This document shows, piece by piece, positions 13,368 to 20,966 of a stretch of 64,000 bases of DNA (the first letter of the stretch is position 1; every line of letters begins with the position of its first letter). Source of the DNA: a virus; IMG/VR virus record IMGVR_UViG_3300012944_000025, positions 1-64,000 of that record; one strand, given 5' to 3'. The translations under genes and the position numbers were made by a program. Under the pieces are notes generated by a model, which worked only from the letters and a program-made list of their open reading frames with translations, was not told where the DNA came from and made no database searches.

Positions 13368-13606
13368 GTCGAGTCTCGGACGATGCAGGTCATGCAGCTG
13401 ACGTCGGCGACGTGCCCAAGCACGATCATCTTGCGAGTCCCGCCATACGGAGCTTCAGCCGCGATCAGCAAGCCTTCCGAGGTGTAGCGCTGCCACTGGT
13501 TCTTGGGCGTCGCGAACTCGTAGCCGCAGTGGGTCTGTCCGATCCACTCGCCGTACGTCCAGTTCGCCGAGTGAACCACACCAGAAGCCTCCGTCAGCCG
13601 CAGCAA
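13364..13606 (-). CDS. HCC family protein
   Basis: About 80 residues from a TTG at 13606 with GGAGG seven bases upstream; a CTG overlapping the upstream TGA is an alternative. His12 (S-G-V-V-H-S), Cys27 (Q-T-H-C-G-Y) and Cys71/Cys74 (V-S-C-M-T-C-I-V). The loop between Cys27 and CxxC is long (44 residues). Confidence 0.68.
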   Translation of the reverse strand: MLRLTEASGVVHSANWTYGEWIGQTHCGYEFATPKNQWQRYTSEGLLIAAEAPYGGTRKMIVLGHVADVSCMTCIVRDST

Positions 13607-14103
13607 GCCGCCGCCTCCGCTTCCAGCTCGACCGCGGCCTGGACCAGCTCGCGGGTCTCCTGAGGGACCTTGGCCCACTGCGCAGGCGTCAGGTTTGCGG
13701 TGTCGGCCAGGAGGGAGCCGAGCCACTGCTGCAGCTCCTTGGTCCATGCCCTCCAGTCGACCCCGGCGCCAACCGGCTGAGCTTTGCGGTCCTTCTCGTT
13801 CAGCATCTCGACGGAGGTCTTCGGTGCTGACGACCAGTCTTGAGGGGTCACGACAGCCGCCAGCCGCCAGCCACGGCCTCCGATGTACTTGACGGTTCCG
13901 GCCCGCTTCAGTCGCGTCATCACGCGGCCCACCATGATGTAAGCCCGCGTCTTGGACAGACCTCTCACCTTGGCCGTGTTAACGACGTGGTCGACGATGT
14001 CCTGAAGCTTGACGTTCGTGCCCTTCGGTGCGGCAGCCAACTTCTTCAGGGCGTGCTCTTCGACCATCTTGTTGACGTATTGATTCACGTTCTTCTTGCT
14101 CAT
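13594..14103 (-). CDS. Hypothetical protein with winged-helix-like segment
   Basis: 169 residues. Residues about 38-85 (L-Q-D-I-V-D-H-V-V, then R-V-M-T-R-L-K-R-A-G-T-V and a Y-I-G-G-R-G-W-R-L wing) look like a winged-helix DNA-binding domain. The C-terminal half is Trp/Ala-rich and helical. It could regulate the operon it sits in (inference). ATG at 14103 shares a base with the upstream stop. Confidence 0.6.
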   Translation of the reverse strand: MSKKNVNQYVNKMVEEHALKKLAAAPKGTNVKLQDIVDHVVNTAKVRGLSKTRAYIMVGRVMTRLKRAGTVKYIGGRGWRLAAVVTPQDWSSAPKTSVEMLNEKDRKAQPVGAGVDWRAWTKELQQWLGSLLADTANLTPAQWAKVPQETRELVQAAVELEAEAAACCG

Positions 14104-14390
14104 CAGCTTGGGTCCTTCCACGTTGGTCTCGCCGCGTACGTCAGGCACGACATGCAGTTGACGTCCACGCCGGGCGTCCGCTTCCACGGCAGGTTGTCAT
14201 CCATCGTCCAGCACAGGCGGTACAGCTCCTCGTAGCCTGCCTGGTTCCTCGTAACCGCCATCCAGTGGATCATGCCGTCCACGCCCTCGTACCCCGCGGC
14301 GGTGAAGCCGAGCAGCTGGGTGTCGAGCCGGCTCCACCACTTGTTGACCTCGTCGTCGGTCGCGGGGACATCGACCTCGTCGAAGCTCAC
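14103..14390 (-). CDS. HCC family protein, PW-subfamily, N-terminal extension
   Basis: 95 residues from GTG: His42 (D-G-M-I-H-W), Cys60 (Y-R-L-C-W) and Cys79/Cys82 (V-N-C-M-S-C-L-T). N-L-P-W-K-R-T-P lies between them. A 35-residue helical extension (D-E-V-N-K-W-W-S-R-L) precedes the domain. Confidence 0.73.
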   Translation of the reverse strand: MSFDEVDVPATDDEVNKWWSRLDTQLLGFTAAGYEGVDGMIHWMAVTRNQAGYEELYRLCWTMDDNLPWKRTPGVDVNCMSCLTYAARPTWKDPS

Positions 14391-14701
14391 TGCTTCGCCG
14401 CGCCGGTCCCTCGAACCAGACCGGTTTGAACTCTCGCCTCGCGCTGCGCGACCAGACCCTCGAGGGTGCGCATGGTCGTGCGCAGGATCTGGCCTTCGGT
14501 CTCCCCGACAAGCTCGCACAGGATGATGTGCATCTGGTCGAGGATCATGCCGTCCCGAACTAGGGCATCGCGAGGGTTGTTGGTCGGAACCGCAGCGCGG
14601 GCGCGGGCCAGGGACTCGACCATGGCGTTCAGCAGCACGCTGCGAAGCTCTGTCCATGTCGCACGCTGGACCTTCTCGCTCTCGAAGTTGATGTCGCTCA
14701 C
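14387..14701 (-). CDS. Hypothetical helical protein, 104 aa
   Basis: All-helical composition (V-L-L-N-A-M-V-E-S-L-A-R-A-R-A, I-L-R-T-T-M-R-T-L-E-G-L-V). No Cys pair and no HCC motif. GTG start with GTGA overlap. No family recognised. Confidence 0.6.
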   Translation of the reverse strand: MSDINFESEKVQRATWTELRSVLLNAMVESLARARAAVPTNNPRDALVRDGMILDQMHIILCELVGETEGQILRTTMRTLEGLVAQREARVQTGLVRGTGAAKQ

Positions 14702-14916
14702 GATTCCCTCGAATTCCGGGCTTCGGCGACCAGGCACGCCATGCAGTCGACGTCCTTGCCGGAGCCCTCGGTGAACATTTTCATGATCGCGTCGAGCGTT
14801 CGCTCGAACACGATGAGCCCGCAGGCCATTCCTGCGGTACCATCCCCGGAACTTAGACCCGCGCAGTGTGTAATTCCGTCGACGAGGAGCGTCACACGCT
14901 TATCGATCGCGCTCAC
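14698..14916 (-). CDS. HCC family mini-protein
   Basis: 72 residues from GTG: His17 (D-G-I-T-H-C), Cys32 (G-M-A-C-G-L) and Cys58/Cys61 (V-D-C-M-A-C-L-V). An additional Cys18 directly follows the His. GTGA coupling to the gene at 14913. Confidence 0.74.
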   Translation of the reverse strand: MSAIDKRVTLLVDGITHCAGLSSGDGTAGMACGLIVFERTLDAIMKMFTEGSGKDVDCMACLVAEARNSRES

Positions 14917-15137
14917 GACGCCCGCCGGACCCGGCAGGTCATGCAGTTGACCTCGAACCCGGGCGTCACCACCGGACGTTCTCCGTCGCTGTCAGGGTCG
15001 CCGTCGCCGTACTTCATGCCCGCGTAGGTCCAGGACCCAAACTTTAGACCACAGGCCGTGTCGAGGCGGAACGCGCTCCCGCCCCAAAGAGACTCTGGCT
15101 GGCCGTGCGAGATGCCGTCGGAAGTCACGATGATCAC
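14913..15137 (-). CDS. HCC family mini-protein
   Basis: 74 residues from a GTG preceded by AAGGAG, so it can initiate independently: His11 (D-G-I-S-H-G), Cys29 (D-T-A-C-G-L) and Cys65/Cys68 (V-N-C-M-T-C-R-V). Arg replaces Leu after the CxxC. The loop before CxxC is acidic (D-G-D-P-D-S-D-G). Confidence 0.74.
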   Translation of the reverse strand: MIIVTSDGISHGQPESLWGGSAFRLDTACGLKFGSWTYAGMKYGDGDPDSDGERPVVTPGFEVNCMTCRVRRAS

Positions 15138-15146
15138 GCCGACTCC

Positions 15147-15392
15147 TTACCTGCCATACAGGAACTCCTTGGGCATCCCAAGCGCGGCTGCCATTCTTTC
15201 CTCGATGGACGGCCGGTTGGCACGTACCAGGCATGTCATGCAGTCGACGTCGTATCCCAATCCCGTGTTCCGAGAGCCCGGCGGATAGGGGATGCTGATG
15301 CCGCACAACGTCCAGGACGGAGCGACGTCGTTCACGAGGTGAACCACCAGACCGTCGTAGCTCTTCCAAGCCTCTAGGTCACGCGCGCTCAT
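15147..15392 (-). CDS. HCC family protein with C-terminal helix
   Basis: 81 residues taking ATG 15392, which overlaps the upstream gene's end (ATG at 15407 is an alternative). His18 (G-L-V-V-H-L), Cys30 (W-T-L-C-G-I) and Cys51/Cys54 (V-D-C-M-T-C-L-V), then a 27-residue helix (S-I-E-E-R-M-A-A-A-L-G-M-P). Spacing is close to the minimal core. Confidence 0.73.
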   Translation of the reverse strand: MSARDLEAWKSYDGLVVHLVNDVAPSWTLCGISIPYPPGSRNTGLGYDVDCMTCLVRANRPSIEERMAAALGMPKEFLYGR

Positions 15393-15615
15393 CGAGGTCC
15401 TGATCATACCGCTCGTGGTTGACCAGGCACGCCATGCAGTTGACGTCCGCCTCGGTCTCGTAGGCGCCTTCGGCCTCGACCCACACTCCGCACGCGGCCA
15501 CGACTATCTGCTCGCCCTCGTCGTTCTCCGCGTCGCCCAGCCAGCACGCGTGCGTCAGCGGACAGGGTGGCCACAGCCGCATGTCGATGGCCTGGCCTCG
15601 CGCGATCGGGGTCAT
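15379..15615 (-). CDS. HCC family mini-protein
   Basis: 78 residues: His22 (P-L-T-H-A-C), Cys42 (V-A-A-C-G-V) and Cys60/Cys63 (V-N-C-M-A-C-L-V). Extra Cys18 and Cys24 flank the His. Acidic loop E-N-D-E-G-E. Tail of 14 residues with D-Q-D-L-D-E. Confidence 0.73.
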   Translation of the reverse strand: MTPIARGQAIDMRLWPPCPLTHACWLGDAENDEGEQIVVAACGVWVEAEGAYETEADVNCMACLVNHERYDQDLDERA

Positions 15616-15806
15616 TGGCGGGCCTCGTGAACGAGGCAGGTCATGCAATCAATCACCGCGTCGTCCGAGGCGTACTCGGCCGTACGACGCCAGTCAACGC
15701 CGCACGCCGTGAAGCTCGCAAAGCCGCCGGTGGTCATCTGCGTGACGACGTGAACCATGCCGTCGCGGGTGCGAACCGGCTGGCCTCTTCCGCCAATCAG
15801 GTACAT
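15612..15806 (-). CDS. HCC family mini-protein
   Basis: 64 residues: His19 (D-G-M-V-H-V), Cys35 (F-T-A-C-G-V) and Cys54/Cys57 (I-D-C-M-T-C-L-V-H-E-A-R). Begins M-Y-L-I-G-G-R-G. A 9-bp gap to the upstream stop breaks the overlap chain here. Confidence 0.74.
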   Translation of the reverse strand: MYLIGGRGQPVRTRDGMVHVVTQMTTGGFASFTACGVDWRRTAEYASDDAVIDCMTCLVHEARQ

Positions 15807-15815
15807 GTGATTCTC

Positions 15816-16064
15816 CTAGTTTTGCAGGAATCTCTCCAGCACGCGCGCGAGCCACGCGCGAATGACAGGCGGCGTCAGCTCGACGGTGACGTCTCGCTCC
15901 TTGCTGGTGGCGAACCCGGCCGTTGAATCCCCGTGGGTAGAAAGCCAGATGCGCCACCCCGCGTGCTCGCCGACGATCACGTCGGCCTCCCTGTGCCACG
16001 TTCGACAGCCCAGATACGCCGCGATCAAGCTGTCCCGCTCTCCGGCGGTGACCCTTCGGTGCAT
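15816..16064 (-). CDS. Hypothetical protein, 82 aa
   Basis: Not an HCC member. Contains H-A-G-W-R-I-W-L-S-T-H-G-D-S and a C-terminal helix V-I-R-A-W-L-A-R-V-L. No family recognised. Its start overlaps the upstream HCC gene by 40 bp and has GAGG upstream. Confidence 0.55.
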   Translation of the reverse strand: MHRRVTAGERDSLIAAYLGCRTWHREADVIVGEHAGWRIWLSTHGDSTAGFATSKERDVTVELTPPVIRAWLARVLERFLQN

Positions 16065-16288
16065 GCCTCATCATAGGTCGGAAGCTTGACAAGGCAGGAC
16101 ATGCAGTCGACGAGGGCCTCGGTCTCGGCCTCAGCCATGCGGCGGGACCAGTACGAGGAGATCATGAGCGGATTGCCCCGTCGCACGGTCCAGAAGCGGA
16201 TGTCGCAGGCTGTGCACCCCGCGAGTTCGTGACTGGGCTCGAGTACCACCGCGTGGGTGACCCCATGAAAATCTTCGACCGCGTTCAT
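16025..16288 (-). CDS. HCC family protein
   Basis: 87 residues: His12 (H-G-V-T-H-A), Cys28 (C-T-A-C-D-I) with an extra Cys25, and Cys62/Cys65 (V-D-C-M-S-C-L-V). The 22-residue tail overlaps the next gene, consistent with a recent extension of the reading frame. Confidence 0.73.
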   Translation of the reverse strand: MNAVEDFHGVTHAVVLEPSHELAGCTACDIRFWTVRRGNPLMISSYWSRRMAEAETEALVDCMSCLVKLPTYDEACTEGSPPESGTA

Positions 16289-16512
16289 TGCCGGGCCTCG
16301 CGAACCAAGCACGTCATGCAGTCGACCTGCATGTCGACCTCGTCCATTGGAACCGTCCCTGACCACGAGCAGGAATCGGGACCTCGCACGCCGTAGTAGA
16401 AGTTCTTCACGCACAGGGTCTGGCCTGGAAGCCCACCCTCGCGCGTGGAGAACGTTGTGGGCGGGGTCCGGGCCCGATGTGTGATGCCGAGCAGGTCTTT
16501 TACGGCTGCCAC
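16285..16512 (-). CDS. HCC family mini-protein
   Basis: 75 residues from a GTG 12 bp inside the upstream gene: His12 (L-G-I-T-H-R), Cys34 (Q-T-L-C-V) and Cys65/Cys68 (V-D-C-M-T-C-L-V-R-E-A-R). An extra Cys48 occurs in the loop. The start is the first good codon before the His motif. Confidence 0.72.
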   Translation of the reverse strand: MAAVKDLLGITHRARTPPTTFSTREGGLPGQTLCVKNFYYGVRGPDSCSWSGTVPMDEVDMQVDCMTCLVREARQ

Positions 16513-16709
16513 GTTCTTGCCTTCGCCACAAGGCACGACATGCAGTCGACCGCTGGCACGCCCGCTATGCCCATGCCGATTTCGTAGATCTCCGCCAGCC
16601 CGCAAGGCTGCCCGCAGCTCGCGATTACGCTGCTGTTCATCCACTGGAGGGCCGTGTGCGTGATACCGTTCAGTGTGGCCCGGACGACGTTGTAGCCTCG
16701 CGTCGTCAC
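16500..16709 (-). CDS. HCC family mini-protein, first of the array after the AAA ATPase
   Basis: 69 residues from GTG: His18 (N-G-I-T-H-T), Cys36 (G-Q-P-C-G-L; Cys32 also present) and Cys56/Cys59 (V-D-C-M-S-C-L-V). Directly coupled (GTGA) to the Bcs1-like ATPase gene, so the ATPase and the array are very probably co-transcribed. Confidence 0.74.
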   Translation of the reverse strand: MTTRGYNVVRATLNGITHTALQWMNSSVIASCGQPCGLAEIYEIGMGIAGVPAVDCMSCLVAKARTWQP

Positions 16710-18022
16710 GGCGCCGACGTTCTCATCGGCCCGAGGTTGATCGGGGGTTCAACCTGAGACACGTAGCGCGCCCGGCGGGCGACGTCGCAGCAAGATGCCA
16801 CGAACGTGCTGGTGTGCTCATTCGAGTACGTGATCGCCAGACGCTCGGCTAGCTCGGGGTCCTCGACGATGCGGCGAGCCAGGGTCGCGCGGCTTGCGTG
16901 GTCGAGTGGTCCGAAGTGAACCACCTGGTCGATGCGCCCCTTGCGCGCCTTGATCGCGGGGTCGACCTTCTCGAGGTGGTTGGTGGTCACCACCAGCAGC
17001 ACGCCGTCGTGGCGCTCGATGCCGTCGATGGCATTGAGCAGCGCGTTGAACGTGAGCCCGCCCGACGTCAGCATCCCTGACGGCGGCGCGACGTTCTTGT
17101 CGCCGTTGAACACCCGGTCGATGTCCTCGATCAGGGCCATGCACGGCGCGTCGGTGGCCATCTGCAGCCACGCGTTCCGCAAGTCCTCGTTGTTCATGGT
17201 CGCGAGGTCGAAGACGTGAACCGGCAGGTCCAGCTCGACGGCGACACAGCGCGCGTGGCTGGTCTTGCCGCTGCCCGGGGCGCCCTCGTAGAGGAACCCA
17301 GCCCTCCACGGGATGCCGCGCCGGACGCACCATACGCGATCGGCGAACCATCGACGAATCGCCTCGGTGGCGCCTCGGACCGTGGTGGTCATGACCATGT
17401 CGTCGAGGCCTTCGAGGGTCGGCCGCGGCTCGATGTCCTCCGGGTCGTGGCACAGCAGGCGTCGGGCACTGCCTCGCACGGTGAGGTTCGATGATCCGCT
17501 TATCGCCTTCGGCGCTCGACCACCCTCGCGATCCATCGACAAGGACCGACCGTGATGGTGGGTGACGTGGTGCCGCTGGCGCACCTGACGAAGGTCCTCG
17601 CTCGCCCACGCGCACGCGTCGATGATCAGGCGCTCGGGATCGAGCATGCTGCGTAGCACCGAGAGGCGAAACGACATGTGGCCATCCAGGAGCGGCTTGT
17701 CCGCCTTGGTCACCCAGACTGGGCGTCGACGAAACCAGAACATGCTCGAGGCCCGGTCCTGCTCCTCGTAGGGTACGATCTCGCTGTGCCCGTGGGCGCG
17801 CATGTACTGGGTCTGCGCCGCGTACGCGCGCGGCCCGCCCCCACGCCTGCCCTGCGCGTGCAGGTACGACGTGACCGCCCGGACGACGTCATTCTCGATC
17901 CAGACGCTGACGACGGCGAACCCGCGGATCCAGGCGAGGATGGCCCTGACGTAGCCCGTAGCCGCGGCCACGAACCCGACCAGCACGGCGACGCCGCCGA
18001 GGATGGTGTCTCGCTGGGTCAC
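16706..18022 (-). CDS. Bcs1-like membrane AAA ATPase
   Basis: 438 residues. A hydrophobic segment at about 7-30 is a likely membrane anchor. The AAA core has Walker A G-A-P-G-S-G-K-T-S (248-256), Walker B A-L-I-E-D-I-D (296-302), sensor T-T-N-H (346-349) and K-G-R-I-D-Q-V-V-H-F (361-370), the layout of Bcs1-type AAA proteins. Bcs1 itself translocates a folded Fe-S protein in mitochondria. Bacterial and phage relatives have various roles. Coupled downstream to the HCC array and upstream to the 18019 gene, it may act on or with HCC proteins (speculation). Confidence 0.85.
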   Translation of the reverse strand: MTQRDTILGGVAVLVGFVAAATGYVRAILAWIRGFAVVSVWIENDVVRAVTSYLHAQGRRGGGPRAYAAQTQYMRAHGHSEIVPYEEQDRASSMFWFRRRPVWVTKADKPLLDGHMSFRLSVLRSMLDPERLIIDACAWASEDLRQVRQRHHVTHHHGRSLSMDREGGRAPKAISGSSNLTVRGSARRLLCHDPEDIEPRPTLEGLDDMVMTTTVRGATEAIRRWFADRVWCVRRGIPWRAGFLYEGAPGSGKTSHARCVAVELDLPVHVFDLATMNNEDLRNAWLQMATDAPCMALIEDIDRVFNGDKNVAPPSGMLTSGGLTFNALLNAIDGIERHDGVLLVVTTNHLEKVDPAIKARKGRIDQVVHFGPLDHASRATLARRIVEDPELAERLAITYSNEHTSTFVASCCDVARRARYVSQVEPPINLGPMRTSAP

Positions 18023-18378
18023 AGACGGACCTCGATCCACGCGTCCTGGAACGCAGACCACTCCTCGTCGCCGTCGTCATCGATTACCCCGGTTAACGCG
18101 ATGGGTTCGAGGCTGGCGAGCGGGAAGACGCGGAAGATGGTGGGAGGTACGCAGCCGAAGTCCTTGCGTTGTTTGGCGTATGCGCGTGCCGCGTCCTCCT
18201 GCGTAGTTGCTCCAACGATCATGCGGAAGGGGTTGTTGTTGTCGTCGTGATCGCGGCAACCGCCGTTAACCAGCCATACGCGCGCGGAGCGAGATGCATC
18301 AAGAGGGACGTCCACCTCGATGACCTTGTGTTTGTTGTTCTCATACACGCCTTGATGACCTTTAACGATGATGTTCAT
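18019..18378 (-). CDS. Hypothetical protein, 119 aa
   Basis: Promoter-proximal gene of the array operon. Begins N-I-I-V-K-G-H-Q-G-V-Y and has a D-H-D-D-N-N-N acidic/Asn stretch and an acidic D-D-D-G-D-E-E near the end. No family recognised. ATG preceded by a purine-rich GAAAGAGAG; its GTGA overlap couples it to the ATPase. Confidence 0.65.
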   Translation of the reverse strand: MNIIVKGHQGVYENNKHKVIEVDVPLDASRSARVWLVNGGCRDHDDNNNPFRMIVGATTQEDAARAYAKQRKDFGCVPPTIFRVFPLASLEPIALTGVIDDDGDEEWSAFQDAWIEVRL

Positions 18379-18428
18379 GATTTCTCTCTTTCTTTTTTCG
18401 TTGTATGGTTCGTGACCGGAGGTCCCAC
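18379..18428. promoter_or_regulatory. Divergent intergenic region at head of the HCC operon
   Basis: Fifty bases between divergent starts (18378 minus, 18429 plus), with a pyrimidine-rich run CTCTCTTTCTTTTTT and TTGTATGGT. It is the only place upstream of the ATPase where a promoter for the long minus-strand run could lie. No clear -35/-10 pair is assignable. Confidence 0.35.
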
Positions 18429-18902
18429 GTGAGAAAACTTTTCCGGATGAAGTACGAGTCGTGCAACGGGCAATGCTACAGCCATGACGACGTGGTTCAG
18501 ATCCACGATTTGGGGCTGGATGCTGTAGGAGCCGCGGAGTTCTTGCGGCGCCTGCTCGCGATGCACGAGCCAAGCTGCGGCAACCCCAACATCTCGTTTA
18601 GCCTCGACGTCGAGGACAATCTGTCCGACCAGCGGTCGTTGTACGTCGCGGCGATGCAACGCTATGGCGCATTGGATTTGCATGTAGATGTCACACCGCT
18701 AGGCGCCATGAACAAGCTGATTGATGGCGCGCTAGCCTGGTACGGTAGCGTCGAATACCAGGTTATCGCCTCGCAGGCGCCCGGCGCCGGTCGCGCCGTT
18801 TGCCTCCACGGGGAGGAGACCGCGCTGGTGGAGTTTGCGATCGCGCGCTCGGGGCTTCCGCCGCAGGAGCAGCAGGCTCTTCGGGCCCAGTTCGCGAGCT
18901 GA
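18429..18902 (+). CDS. Hypothetical protein, 157 aa
   Basis: Starts at GTG 18429 with GGAGG six bases upstream; ATGs at 18405 and 18447 are alternatives. Contains C-N-G-Q-C-Y near the N terminus and an acidic D-V-E-D-N-L region. No family recognised. Its 3' end overlaps the antisense gene ending at 18763. Confidence 0.6.
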   Translation: MRKLFRMKYESCNGQCYSHDDVVQIHDLGLDAVGAAEFLRRLLAMHEPSCGNPNISFSLDVEDNLSDQRSLYVAAMQRYGALDLHVDVTPLGAMNKLIDGALAWYGSVEYQVIASQAPGAGRAVCLHGEETALVEFAIARSGLPPQEQQALRAQFAS

Positions 18903-19188
18903 CCATCGCCGTCGTGATTGCCATCTTCAATGCACTAAGGGCGCGTAGCGTGGCTCGAGGGTCCACGAGACGCACCTTGATTTGACCATCTAACACCTGA
19001 CAAACCGCGGCGAGCAGGTCATCTTCGTCGGGTCCGTTCGGCGTGTTCCAGCCCGAGATGTCCCGGAGCGCGATGGCGACTCGGAGCCTTGGCAAGCGCG
19101 CCTGCCCAAGGGTCACGTCGATCACAGTTGCGACTGGGACCGCTGCAGAAGGATGGTCGTTGGCGCTCACAACATCACGCAGCGCCAT
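18763..19188 (-). CDS. Hypothetical protein, 141 aa
   Basis: ATG 19188 overlaps the end of the lipoprotein gene. Residues about 16-90 look globular (V-A-T-V-I-D-V-T-L-G-Q-A, V-C-Q-V-L-D-G-Q-I-K-V-R-L). The last 45 are Ala/Pro/Arg-rich low complexity and run antisense into the 18429-18902 gene, so the true end or reality of the 3' part is uncertain. Confidence 0.45.
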   Translation of the reverse strand: MALRDVVSANDHPSAAVPVATVIDVTLGQARLPRLRVAIALRDISGWNTPNGPDEDDLLAAVCQVLDGQIKVRLVDPRATLRALSALKMAITTAMVSSRTGPEEPAAPAAEAPSARSQTPPARSPPRGGKRRDRRRAPARR

Positions 19189-19379
19189 GCGTTCGCGTTC
19201 TTCTCCAGTCGGCAGATCCACGTCTGGCTCCGCCACCGGCATTCCTTGAAGGGGACGTCTGCGGCGCTTCCGTCGAACAAGTTGGGCGCTGCGCGGTCGA
19301 CGCACGCACCAGACATCGGTGCAGGCTCGCCTACGCCACAAGATGCGAGCAGAACGCAAACCAGGGTCATTTTTGCCAT
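19167..19379 (-). CDS. Small lipoprotein
   Basis: 70 residues with a signal peptide and lipobox L-L-A-S-C (lipidated Cys14). The mature part has four further Cys, possibly two disulphides. AAGGAG precedes the ATG. Divergent from the beta-helix lipoprotein 48 bp away. Phage lipoproteins often act at the outer membrane, for example in superinfection exclusion (family knowledge; no direct evidence here). Confidence 0.7.
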   Translation of the reverse strand: MAKMTLVCVLLASCGVGEPAPMSGACVDRAAPNLFDGSAADVPFKECRWRSQTWICRLEKNANAWRCVML

Positions 19380-19427
19380 GTCGTAATTCTCCTTCGGGTT
19401 GGATCGAGTTCGATATACCTTGGTGAC

Positions 19428-20927
19428 ATGTGCAACTATTTTCTCATCTTTGTATTTCTGGTGTCGGCCTGCACCGCGCGGCAACCATCCGTTCCCGTCG
19501 AACAGATCACACCTCGAACCGCGGCGGTTGCGTTGACGCAAGCCCCGTGCACTCGACTACCCTCCGAGTTCGGCGCATTGCCAAGCGATGGCGTAGACGA
19601 TCGCGTCGCGCTCCAGGCTTGGCTCAACGCCTGTGCAGGTCTTCGCGCGCAGCTGACAACCGGAACCTGGGACGTGGTGACTCCAATCGTTCCACGCGCG
19701 ATAACTATGTTGACGGTGCCTGCAGGCACGATGCTCGAGGGTTTCGGCTTGGACGTTGTGCTCCGATTCTCCGGCGACAACGGCAAGCGTGACTGGACAG
19801 GTCTCCTGCCTGGTGGTGATGGCGTGAGCATGTCTCGCATGCGGTTCGAGACCGCGTTCACGGCGGGAACCACGGTGGAACAAACCCACGTTGTCCGCGT
19901 GATCGGCCAACTTCGAGGGTTTCACCTGTCGCACTTTACGTGCGATCACCTCCCCGAGGGGTCCAAAAGCGGGGATTGCATTCAGCTTGTGGGGTACTCA
20001 CCTGATCGACTGATGTACGATATCGAAATCGACCACGGAATTTTCCTCCGCAGCGGGCGAAGCGGCATCGGCCTGCACTCCGGCCTGCGAGGAACGCTCG
20101 CAGGAGAGCACATGACATCGAGATTCCATGACAACGTGTTTGTTTCGATGCGGACTCCGGATATCGATGGTGAGGGCTCCGGTGACGTAGTCGGTCTGGA
20201 AATAGACCACAACGAGCATCGGATGCCGGCTGTACCAGGGAGCGCGATCTCGATAGAAATCCAGGGAGCGACCAACGTGTGGATGCACGACATCGTGTCT
20301 CATGGTCGTGGGTTTGGCCTGTATGGATGCGACGGATGTCGTTTTGACCACAATACGGTGGAGCAAATCGTGCCGGGCGTTTCCACCGTCACGCTGTGGC
20401 AGACGGGGTCAGGAACATCGTTCTCCGACGAACGGTATTCACGAACCGATGATGCAGGTGCCCTCCCCGTTTTGCAGGTTTCGCACAGGATCGGCGCCCC
20501 CAGGGACGTGTCTGTGCGTGACAGCGTGATGACTCACCACGCCGGGCCGTCTGCGCTGCAGTTTGTCGGGATACAGGGTGTTGCGATCAGCGACATTGTG
20601 GTGACTTACGATGGGCCCCCCGGGGTCGCTGACGCCGTGTCGGTGATTGGGTCTGGTCAAGCCGGCGGAATCCTCTGCGACGGTGTCGCAGGGATTCGGT
20701 CTACGAATGTCGAAGTGTCCGATCTTAGTGCAGTAGGCCCTCATCGCGCCGTGGTCAAGACCAGCGGGTCGTACTGCGGGGTCGGATCGCTTTCGGTTCG
20801 CCGCACGAAGTCAACTCAGGCCGCGCAGGGCCTTCGGTGCGAAGGGGTGAGCACGGGTGCAGGTATCACGGGCCCCATTGTTCTCGCGGGCAACGCGATG
20901 CCCGTGAACGCTTGCGCTGGTTACTGA
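19428..20927 (+). CDS. Lipoprotein with right-handed beta-helix repeats
   Basis: 499 residues. Signal peptide with lipobox L-V-S-A-C (Cys15), a Thr/Pro-rich linker, then from about residue 50 a pectate-lyase-like beta-helix: A-L-P-S-D-G-V-D-D start, followed by recurring N-V-x-x-H-D-I, D-I-V-V-T-Y, V-E-V-S-D-L strands. It is probably an exported polysaccharide-binding or -modifying protein, unusual as a phage-encoded lipoprotein. An attached depolymerase or a surface-altering factor are both possible. Only a weak GGTG ribosome site precedes the ATG. Confidence 0.75.
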   Translation: MCNYFLIFVFLVSACTARQPSVPVEQITPRTAAVALTQAPCTRLPSEFGALPSDGVDDRVALQAWLNACAGLRAQLTTGTWDVVTPIVPRAITMLTVPAGTMLEGFGLDVVLRFSGDNGKRDWTGLLPGGDGVSMSRMRFETAFTAGTTVEQTHVVRVIGQLRGFHLSHFTCDHLPEGSKSGDCIQLVGYSPDRLMYDIEIDHGIFLRSGRSGIGLHSGLRGTLAGEHMTSRFHDNVFVSMRTPDIDGEGSGDVVGLEIDHNEHRMPAVPGSAISIEIQGATNVWMHDIVSHGRGFGLYGCDGCRFDHNTVEQIVPGVSTVTLWQTGSGTSFSDERYSRTDDAGALPVLQVSHRIGAPRDVSVRDSVMTHHAGPSALQFVGIQGVAISDIVVTYDGPPGVADAVSVIGSGQAGGILCDGVAGIRSTNVEVSDLSAVGPHRAVVKTSGSYCGVGSLSVRRTKSTQAAQGLRCEGVSTGAGITGPIVLAGNAMPVNACAGY

Positions 20928-20928
20928 T

Positions 20929-20943
20929 GTTGACGAGATAAAC
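20929..20943 (+). promoter_or_regulatory. RTAAAC element upstream of 20967 gene
   Basis: Reads GTTGACGAGATAAAC, an imperfect match (two mismatches) to the GTTTAC-N3-GTAAAC palindrome, 23 bp before the ATG at 20967. TTGACG is also a good -35-like hexamer by itself. Confidence 0.35.
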
Positions 20944-20966
20944 ACCATGGGTTTAGGCTGTCGGTC

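Noticed and set aside
1-18000. Regularly recurring word CAGGCAGGTCATGCAGTCGAC, CRISPR-like at first sight
   Set aside because: Spacing is irregular, the word lies in frame inside coding genes and encodes V-D-C-M-T-C-L-V; intervening sequences are genes, not spacers.
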